DNA from: Corynebacterium efficiens YS-314
Lineage (GTDB): Bacteria; Actinomycetota; Actinomycetes; Mycobacteriales; Mycobacteriaceae
Direction: 5' to 3'
DNA length: 64,000 nucleotides
Assembly: GCF_000011305.1 (NCBI RefSeq)
Contig: NC_004369.1
Span: 2,046,001 to 2,110,000 of the forward strand
Shown here: positions 58,637 to 64,000 of the stretch, in pieces
Layout of the letters: each line of letters opens with the position of its first letter
Position numbering within the stretch: the stretch's first letter is position 1
The notes under the pieces: model-generated
Database searches by the model: none
Told to the model about the DNA's origin: nothing
The model's input: the letters and a program-made list of their open reading frames with translations, nothing else
Translations under genes and position numbers: made by a program

Positions 58637-58674
58637 GACCCGCTCGGCGCGATAATCATCACACCTAGCGGGTC
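58637..58674 (-). terminator. Weak hairpin after lgt
   Basis: GACCCGCT (58637-58644) and AGCGGGTC (58667-58674) are perfect 8-bp inverted repeats with a 22-base loop, 5 bp past the lgt stop. No U-run follows, so the call is tentative. The remainder of the 245-bp pyk-lgt gap is AT-rich near 58560-58620 and holds no gene. Confidence 0.45.
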
Positions 58675-58678
58675 TGGC

Positions 58679-59638
58679 CTATTTCCGTTTCTTCCCGGTC
58701 GTTTCAGGGCTGTCCCCGGGCACCGTTCCGGTGGTGGCATCAAGCCCGGCTGTCTCCGTGTCATCGCGTTCAGCCTGCGCCGCATGATAGGCCGGGTCCA
58801 CCTCAGCAGGGGCCTCCCGCCCCTTCCCCAGCCGGAGGAATACGATGACCGCCAGGATGAACACCACGGCGGAGACGAGGGTGTTGATGCGCATGCCGAA
58901 CACCATGGTGGCCTCGTCGGTACGCATCTGCTCGATCCAGAACCTGCCGAGGGTATAGCCGGCGACGTACAGGGCGAACACCCTGCCATGGCCGAGACGG
59001 AAACGTCGATCCGCCCAGATCAACAGCCCGAAGATGAGCAGGTTCCACAGCATCTCATAGAGGAAGGTGGGATGGACGGTGGCGATGACCTCACCCGTGG
59101 AGACACCGGTCACCGGCGCGAAACGGCCATTCTCATCCACGCGGTAGTAGATCTCCAGCGCCCAGGGCACATCGGTCTCGGCCCCGTAGAGCTCCTGGTT
59201 GAACCAGTTGCCGAGACGTCCGATCGCCTGGGCGAGGATCACGCCCGGGGCGACGGCATCCGCAAACGGAGCAAGGGGAATCTTCTTGTAGCGGAAATAG
59301 GCCCACACCGCCAGGCCACCGAGGATCACCGCCCCCCAGATACCCAGGCCCCCGTTGGTAATCTTCAAGGCATCCACCGGGTCACAGGTCTCGCAGAAGT
59401 ACTTCTGGTTGTCGGTGATCACGTGATAGATACGTCCGCCGATGATACCGGCGGGAACAGCCACGATCGCGGCATCCAGGACCACCTCCGGGTTGCCGCC
59501 CCGGGCGGCGTAACGTTTCCTGGTCAGCCAGATGGCCACGATGATGCCGGCGATGATGCACATCGCATAGGCGCGGATCGGGAGGGGTCCGAGGTACCAC
59601 ACTCCCTGGGGAGGGGATGGGATTGCTGCCAGTGTCAT
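58679..59638 (-). CDS. lgt: Prolipoprotein diacylglyceryl transferase
   Basis: Lgt attaches diacylglycerol to lipobox cysteines. The protein has seven predicted helices, the signature [20 protein letters not shown] with the essential Arg/Asn/Glu, and [18 protein letters not shown]. The C-terminal tail is longer and hydrophilic (about 45 residues). I chose the ATG at 59638; another lies at 59647. Confidence 0.96.
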   Translation of the reverse strand: MTLAAIPSPPQGVWYLGPLPIRAYAMCIIAGIIVAIWLTRKRYAARGGNPEVVLDAAIVAVPAGIIGGRIYHVITDNQKYFCETCDPVDALKITNGGLGIWGAVILGGLAVWAYFRYKKIPLAPFADAVAPGVILAQAIGRLGNWFNQELYGAETDVPWALEIYYRVDENGRFAPVTGVSTGEVIATVHPTFLYEMLWNLLIFGLLIWADRRFRLGHGRVFALYVAGYTLGRFWIEQMRTDEATMVFGMRINTLVSAVVFILAVIVFLRLGKGREAPAEVDPAYHAAQAERDDTETAGLDATTGTVPGDSPETTGKKRK

Positions 59639-59742
59639 GACGTCCACAGGATTATTCAGAACCTAACCGCTTGGAAAGCGCAGAAGTGTCAACGGGGAAT
59701 GACACTTAATGTAGCAACAACCCCACCCCGGGGTCCGGGTTG

Positions 59743-59790
59743 CGTCGACAAGCGTGGACACGCGGCGGCGAGCGTCGACAAGCGTGGACG
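59743..59790. repeat. Tandem pair of an 18-mer between lgt and the trpC-like gene
   Basis: GCGTCGACAAGCGTGGAC occurs at 59743-59760 and, unchanged, at 59773-59790, exactly 30 bp apart. Each contains the 10-mer GTCGACAAGC that recurs through the window. The gap is otherwise non-coding. Confidence 0.9.
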
Positions 59791-59820
59791 GCGACCCCAC
59801 CCGGCACCGGTCGATACCGC

Positions 59821-60606
59821 CTACCGCGATGGGCAGGCCGGATGCATGCCTGCCGAGATCAGCGACCGGGTTGAGGCGAGGGGGGTGTGGGGCACGTAGA
59901 TAGCATCGGCGGACTGCCGGGCGAAGGCCATGAGTTCCTTCGGTGTCCAACACCCGCCGAGGACGATGCGGGCGGTTTCCTGCGGGAGCTGGGAACAGAC
60001 CCCGGCGAAGGCCTCCGGGAGTGTTTTCGGCCCCTGGTAACCGGTGATATCGATGGCCACCACGGAAGCCCCCACCTCAGCGGCGCGGGCGGCCTCCGCC
60101 GGGTTGCGCACCTCCACCAGCGCGGTCATACCCAGGGATTCCGTGCGGTCGAGCAGGGCGGCCAGTTTGTGCGGATCCATGGTCCAGACCGCCAGCGCCA
60201 GGGCATCCGCACCGAGGACGCGGGCCTCATGGATCTGATAGGGGTCGACGATGAGATCATCGAGAAGCAGCGGGAGATTGACAGCAGCCTTGATATCCCT
60301 GATGTCCTGCGCCGCGATCTCGAACCGTCCCCTGCGGACCATATAGCTGAGCGCGGCGGCCCCACACTCCTCCAGGCGGGTGGCGAAATCAACGGGGTCC
60401 TTGTGATCCGACCAGTCTGATGCGAAACGATCGAATCCGGCCACCAGGTTGCAACCGGAACCCAGGAATACCGAACGGACATCAAGCGCCGCCGGCAGAC
60501 CGGGTGAACGTGACTGATCCTTGACGTCCTGGAACGTCACCCGTGCTTCCCGTGTCGCGACCTCGGCTGCAACATCCTGGAGAATACGGTTTTCCACCGT
60601 TACCAT
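59821..60606 (-). CDS. TrpC-like (indole-3-glycerol phosphate synthase fold) protein, catalytic residues altered
   Basis: The 261-residue protein is a recognisable IGPS relative: VDPYQIHEARVLGADALALA and DRTESLGMTALVEVRNPAEA match the family closely. Most catalytic positions differ. The Glu/Lys of the EVKR motif appear as Asp/Arg (LDVRS), the Lys of RKDF is replaced (LLDDL), the Asn of the VNxR strand becomes Asp (AIDITG), and the late AESG Glu is absent (VLGGC); only the LVEV Glu remains. It may be a non-catalytic or re-purposed barrel. GGAGG lies before the ATG. It sits between lgt and a Trp-locus membrane protein. Confidence 0.85.
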   Translation of the reverse strand: MVTVENRILQDVAAEVATREARVTFQDVKDQSRSPGLPAALDVRSVFLGSGCNLVAGFDRFASDWSDHKDPVDFATRLEECGAAALSYMVRRGRFEIAAQDIRDIKAAVNLPLLLDDLIVDPYQIHEARVLGADALALAVWTMDPHKLAALLDRTESLGMTALVEVRNPAEAARAAEVGASVVAIDITGYQGPKTLPEAFAGVCSQLPQETARIVLGGCWTPKELMAFARQSADAIYVPHTPLASTRSLISAGMHPACPSR

Positions 60607-60697
60607 GCTTGCCCTCCTCCGTGCTGTGCAGAAACAACGTTAGTCCGCACACGGTGGAGTAGAAAAATCAGACCAGCTTGTCAACCCCCGACCACTA

Positions 60698-61363
60698 TCA
60701 TTGACCTGTGATTTTGCCCCTACCCCCGCCGGTGTCGGTTGGGTCAATATCCTCATCGAGTGCGTCCCACATCACACGACCGGAATCCGGTGCCTGCTCA
60801 AGGTCGGTGTGGATCTTATCCGCCCGTGCCTGGCGCCGTTCGAACCTGCTCGCCTGAACACCGTCGGCACCGGGCCGCATGGCCAGCAGCACACCCCCGA
60901 ACAGGGCTAGCGCGCAGCCGAGGAGCGCCACAACCGCCGCCGCCGGGTGCGTGGAGAGGTCGGTGATCTCCGCCCATTCCGACAGCAGGGTGCCCTCGCT
61001 GGCCCGCTGGCTGGCCACACCTGAGGTGAGCAGGGACCGTGCCCGTTCCGCATCCTCCGCGGTGGCCTCCCCCGTGAGCAGGGACAGCGGGGAGAGGCTC
61101 GCACCCACGGCGAGTACTGCGGCAAGCCCACCGACGATCCTGCGCCCCGTCCGGCGCAGCACGAGCCCGGCGACACAGGCGGCGGCCAGCGCCAGGGCCA
61201 GCGCCATGATCTCCGTCGACCAGGTGGCACCCACCAGCGACTGGGTGGTGGCACCGGATTTGTCGTCGAAGGCCTCAACAGTGATCCAGGTCATGCGTGA
61301 GCTGATCCAGACCACCAGAGCCCCCGCACCGATCAACAGGGCTGACAGCACGTGGCGTTTCAT
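60698..61363 (-). CDS. Trp-locus associated membrane protein (TIGR02234-like)
   Basis: The 221-residue protein has four hydrophobic segments (first LSALLIGAGALVVWISSRMT) and the layout of the actinobacterial membrane protein found between trpE and trpC in mycobacteria (Rv1610-type). Function is unknown. AAGGA precedes the ATG. Here it lies between hisI and the trpC-like gene on the same strand. Confidence 0.8.
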   Translation of the reverse strand: MKRHVLSALLIGAGALVVWISSRMTWITVEAFDDKSGATTQSLVGATWSTEIMALALALAAACVAGLVLRRTGRRIVGGLAAVLAVGASLSPLSLLTGEATAEDAERARSLLTSGVASQRASEGTLLSEWAEITDLSTHPAAAVVALLGCALALFGGVLLAMRPGADGVQASRFERRQARADKIHTDLEQAPDSGRVMWDALDEDIDPTDTGGGRGKITGQ

Positions 61364-61466
61364 CGTGTTTCCTTCTGGTTGTGGCTAATCGGGGGCTGGT
61401 TCGCCGGCCGGGGTCACTGGCCGGGGTCGTCCGTCGGGGTCGTCGGCCGGGATGCTTATCGACGCA

Positions 61467-61856
61467 CTACTGTCCCGGCCCCAGCAGCGGATCCGCATCA
61501 AAGCAGGTGCGGGCGCCGGTGTGGCAGGCTCCACCGGTCTGGTGGACGGTGACCAGGACGGTGTCGCCGTCGCAGTCGAGGGCGACATCGGTGACCTCCT
61601 GGACATTGCCGGAGGTCAGTCCCTTGATCCAGTATTCATCCCTGGAGCGGGAATAGTAGGTACCGCGGCGGGTGGCCAGGGTGTAGGCCAGGGCATGGGT
61701 GTCCATCCAGGCCATCATGAGCACCTCACGGGTGTCCACCGCCTGGACCACCGCCGGGATGAGACCGGCATCATTGAGCTTCAGACGGGCGGCGATGACC
61801 GGGTCGAGGGTGAACTCCGCCGGGTTGTCGCTGATCGGTGTGGGATCGTGGCTCAC
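61467..61856 (-). CDS. hisI: Phosphoribosyl-AMP cyclohydrolase
   Basis: HisI opens the adenine ring of PR-AMP in histidine synthesis. The 129-residue protein has [33 protein letters not shown] and metal ligands in [10 protein letters not shown] and [12 protein letters not shown]. It is monofunctional, with no HisE domain. It overlaps hisF by 4 bp, so translation is coupled. Confidence 0.97.
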
Positions 61857-62629
61857 CGGCGGACCTCGAAACCGGCCTTCTCGATGGCGTCCTTGACCTC
61901 GGTGATGGTGACCTCACCGAAGTGGAAGATGGTGGCGGCCAGGACGGCATTGGCACCGGCGCGGACCGCGGGTGGGAAATGCTCGGCGGTGCCGGCACCA
62001 CCGGAGGCGATCACCGGGATCGACACCGCGGCGCGGACCTTCTCCAGCAGCTCCAGGTCGAATCCGTTCTTGGTGCCGTCACCATCCATGGAGTTCAGGA
62101 GGATCTCGCCGACGCCGAGCTTCTCCCCCGTGATCGCCCATTCCACGGCATCCAGGCCCGCGGAGCGGGTGCCACCGTGGGTGGTGACCTCGAAGCCGGA
62201 GGGCTGCGGTGCCTCCCCGGCGGGTACACGACGGGCGTCGACGGACAGGACGATGCACTGTGCACCGAAACGCTGGGACAGCTCCGACAGCAGCTCCGGG
62301 CGGGCGATCGCGGAGGTGTTCACACTGACCTTGTCCGCACCGGCGCGCAGCAGCTGGTCCACATCCTCCACGCTGCGCACACCACCACCGACGGTGAGTG
62401 GGATGAAGATCTGCTCGGCGGTGCGACGCACTACATCGAGCATGGTTCCACGCCCATCCTTCGAGGCGGAGACATCCAGGAAGGTCAGTTCATCCGCGCC
62501 CTCCTCGCCGTACCGCTTGGCCAGTTCCACCGGATCACCGGCATCGCGGAGGTTCTCAAAGTTGACGCCCTTGACCACCCGGCCGTTGTCCACGTCCAGG
62601 CAGGGGATCACCCTGATTGCCACACCCAT
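61853..62629 (-). CDS. hisF: Imidazole glycerol phosphate synthase subunit HisF
   Basis: The 258-residue barrel starts [20 protein letters not shown] and has catalytic Asp11-equivalent in CLDVDNG and Asp130-equivalent in VLSVDARRV. It makes IGP and AICAR with HisH. Order is hisA-impA-hisF-hisI as in C. glutamicum. Confidence 0.98.
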
Positions 62630-62731
62630 GTCATTGCTCTTTTCTCATTAGTTTTTCTCGCCAGGTTTGTCCTTGGGTTCCCCACCGAGGGGTGCCCCCG
62701 GTCGATCCGGGATGATCTCCGCGAACCGGGC

Positions 62732-63523
62732 TCACCATCCGTGTTCGGTGCGAACCTTGTCAATCTTATCTATCAACACCGCATGGGCCTTCGCTGTTCC
62801 CGCGATGACCCCCTTGCCGGGTGCCCACTCATTGCCCTCGGTGTCGGTGACCACTCCCCCGGCGGCACGCACCAGCATCACACCGGCGGCGTTGTCCCAC
62901 ACATGCGGGCTGAAGGAGACGCAGGTGCCGAAGATCCCCTCAGCGGTGAACGCGAGATCCACCCCGATGGAGCCGGTGATCCTGGGTCGCAGGTAGGACT
63001 CCGCGAGTTCCGAGAGCAGATCACGGCGCATCTCCATGGGGAACCGGGTGTTTTTCGGGGTGGCCATGGAACTGAACCCGACGTGGGCGACCAGGGGGGA
63101 TTTCTCCTCCAGGGGCGGTACCGGCTGACCGTTGATCATGAGCGGGGAACCGGCGTAGGCGGTCAGTCGCTTGCCCAGCATCGGCAGGGAGGTGATCCCC
63201 AGGACGGGCTGATCATCATCGAGCAGGGACACCAGGATCGCGGACATCGGGTTGCTGGCGGCGTAGTTGGCGGTGCCGTCGATGGGGTCGATCACCCACC
63301 TGGTGCCGGATTCCACGCCACCCTCCTCCTCACCCACCACCGGGATGCCGGTGAGGGTGCCCAGCATCGAACGGATATGGGATTCGATGGCGAAGTCCAC
63401 CTCAGTGGCGAAATCCCCGGCGGATTTCATCGTCGAGGGTGCGGAACCGAAACCGTCGATGAAGATGTTCTCGGCATCATCCACCACGGCCTCGGCGATG
63501 GCGAGCAGCTCTCGGGTGTCCAC
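62732..63523 (-). CDS. impA: Inositol monophosphatase family protein
   Basis: The 263-residue protein has the IMPase signatures VVGEEEGG, WVIDPIDGTANYA, and HVWDNAAGVMLVRAAGG, binding magnesium and dephosphorylating inositol phosphate or a related sugar phosphate. I chose the GTG at 63523, four bases after the hisA stop; the longer frame runs back into hisA. Its position inside the his cluster is typical, but histidinol-phosphatase activity should not be assumed. Confidence 0.93.
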   Translation of the reverse strand: MDTRELLAIAEAVVDDAENIFIDGFGSAPSTMKSAGDFATEVDFAIESHIRSMLGTLTGIPVVGEEEGGVESGTRWVIDPIDGTANYAASNPMSAILVSLLDDDQPVLGITSLPMLGKRLTAYAGSPLMINGQPVPPLEEKSPLVAHVGFSSMATPKNTRFPMEMRRDLLSELAESYLRPRITGSIGVDLAFTAEGIFGTCVSFSPHVWDNAAGVMLVRAAGGVVTDTEGNEWAPGKGVIAGTAKAHAVLIDKIDKVRTEHGW

Positions 63524-63527
63524 GGGA

Positions 63528-64000
63528 TCAGCCGAGCTTTTCGACGGCTTCCAACGCCTCCGCCAGCGTGAACCGGTGCTCGTAGAGTGCCTTGCCGATG
63601 ATGACGGAATCAATGCCCTCATCCTGGTACTTCGCCAGCCCCAGGACATCCTCCAGCGTGGAGATACCACCGGAGGCGACGATCGGTGCGTCGGTGGCCG
63701 CGGCGACATCGCGCAGCAGATCCACATTCGGGCCCGTCAGGGTGCCGTCCTTGGACACATCGGTGACCACGAACCGTGAACAACCCTGGGAGTCCAGGCG
63801 CTCGAGCACCTCCCACAGGTCACCCCCGTCGGAGACCCAGCCGTTGCCCTTGGTGCGCCATTCACCATTTTCGAGGCGGACCGCGATATCCACGGCGATC
63901 TTCTCCCCGTGGCGCCTGATCACATCGGCGATCCACTCGGGCTTCTCCAGGGCGGCGGTGCCGATGTTGACGCGGGTGGCACCGGTGGCCAGTGCACGCT
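63528..64000 (-). CDS. hisA: HisA, phosphoribosylformimino-AICAR-P isomerase (5' end beyond window)
   Basis: Only the C-terminal 156 or so residues are present; the gene runs off the right edge. The visible part ([71 protein letters not shown]) is clear HisA. The catalytic Asp is in TDVSKDGT. impA starts four bases after its stop. Confidence 0.97.
   Translation of the reverse strand, partial: RALATGATRVNIGTAALEKPEWIADVIRRHGEKIAVDIAVRLENGEWRTKGNGWVSDGGDLWEVLERLDSQGCSRFVVTDVSKDGTLTGPNVDLLRDVAAATDAPIVASGGISTLEDVLGLAKYQDEGIDSVIIGKALYEHRFTLAEALEAVEKLG

Noticed and set aside
59821..60606. Annotation as functional indole-3-glycerol phosphate synthase
   Set aside because: Most catalytic positions are changed, so only the fold is claimed.
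62732..63727. Longer start for impA
   Set aside because: The extra 68 codons lie inside hisA and do not resemble IMPase; the GTG at 63523 fits the operon spacing.

Overview
The window is chromosomal DNA of a high-GC Corynebacterium. The proteins and gene order (amtB-glnK-glnD-ffh, rpsP-rimM-trmD, sepIVA-yceD-rnc-mutM, smc-ftsY, lgt-pyk, hisA-impA-hisF-hisI) match the C. glutamicum / C. efficiens branch. The GC-rich codon use and a glutamate dehydrogenase close to but distinct from that of C. glutamicum make C. efficiens or a near relative the best guess. I see no rRNA, tRNA, CRISPR array or prophage.

Layout. 1-6743: radical SAM/SPASM protein, the RNA-binding factor Tex, a TPC-motif metal P-type ATPase and a FUSC membrane protein. 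6744-14167: an accessory island made of IS remnants (a split IS3, an IS110 element, a complete IS3, a frameshifted IS256) around two imported-looking genes: a broken Hsp20 gene and an intact actinobacterial membrane protein. 14168-15091: a lipoprotein and a decayed P-type ATPase tail related to the ATPase at 3.6-5.6 kb. 15271-25163: core genes (DedA-like, trmD, rimM, tandem cupins, rpsP, an ankyrin protein, an ABC/MFS export cluster, ffh). 25262-29118: the ammonium operon amtB-glnK-glnD behind two AmtR-like boxes. 29525-43585: ftsY, a 1126-residue unknown, smc, acylphosphatase, an AGCS symporter, mutM, rnc, yceD, sepIVA. 43765-58433: a CydDC-type ABC exporter, gdh (with an AmtR-like box), glycerate kinase, small conserved genes, an M20 amidohydrolase, glucan phosphorylase, a VOC dioxygenase, pyruvate kinase. 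58679-64000: lgt, a TrpC-like protein, a Trp-locus membrane protein, hisI, hisF, impA and the 3' part of hisA.

How it fits together. The window joins nitrogen assimilation (AmtB/GlnK/GlnD and Gdh, both apparently AmtR targets), co-translational protein export (Ffh, FtsY), chromosome organisation and growth (Smc, SepIVA), RNA and ribosome maturation (RNase III, TrmD, RimM, S16, Tex), and glycolytic and glycogen metabolism (Pyk, GlgP, glycerate kinase). Many genes start 6-8 nt after a TANNNT -10 hexamer, as expected for leaderless mRNAs.

The observations most worth following are: a 10-mer, GTCGAYAAGC, that occurs 16 times where about 0.24 is expected; a TrpC-fold protein with most catalytic residues replaced, in a shrunken mycobacterial-type trp locus; a large unrecognised protein between smc and ftsY; an IS110 transposase carrying a C-terminal Xre-type HTH with a matching octamer at each end; and the Hsp20 ruin inside the IS island.
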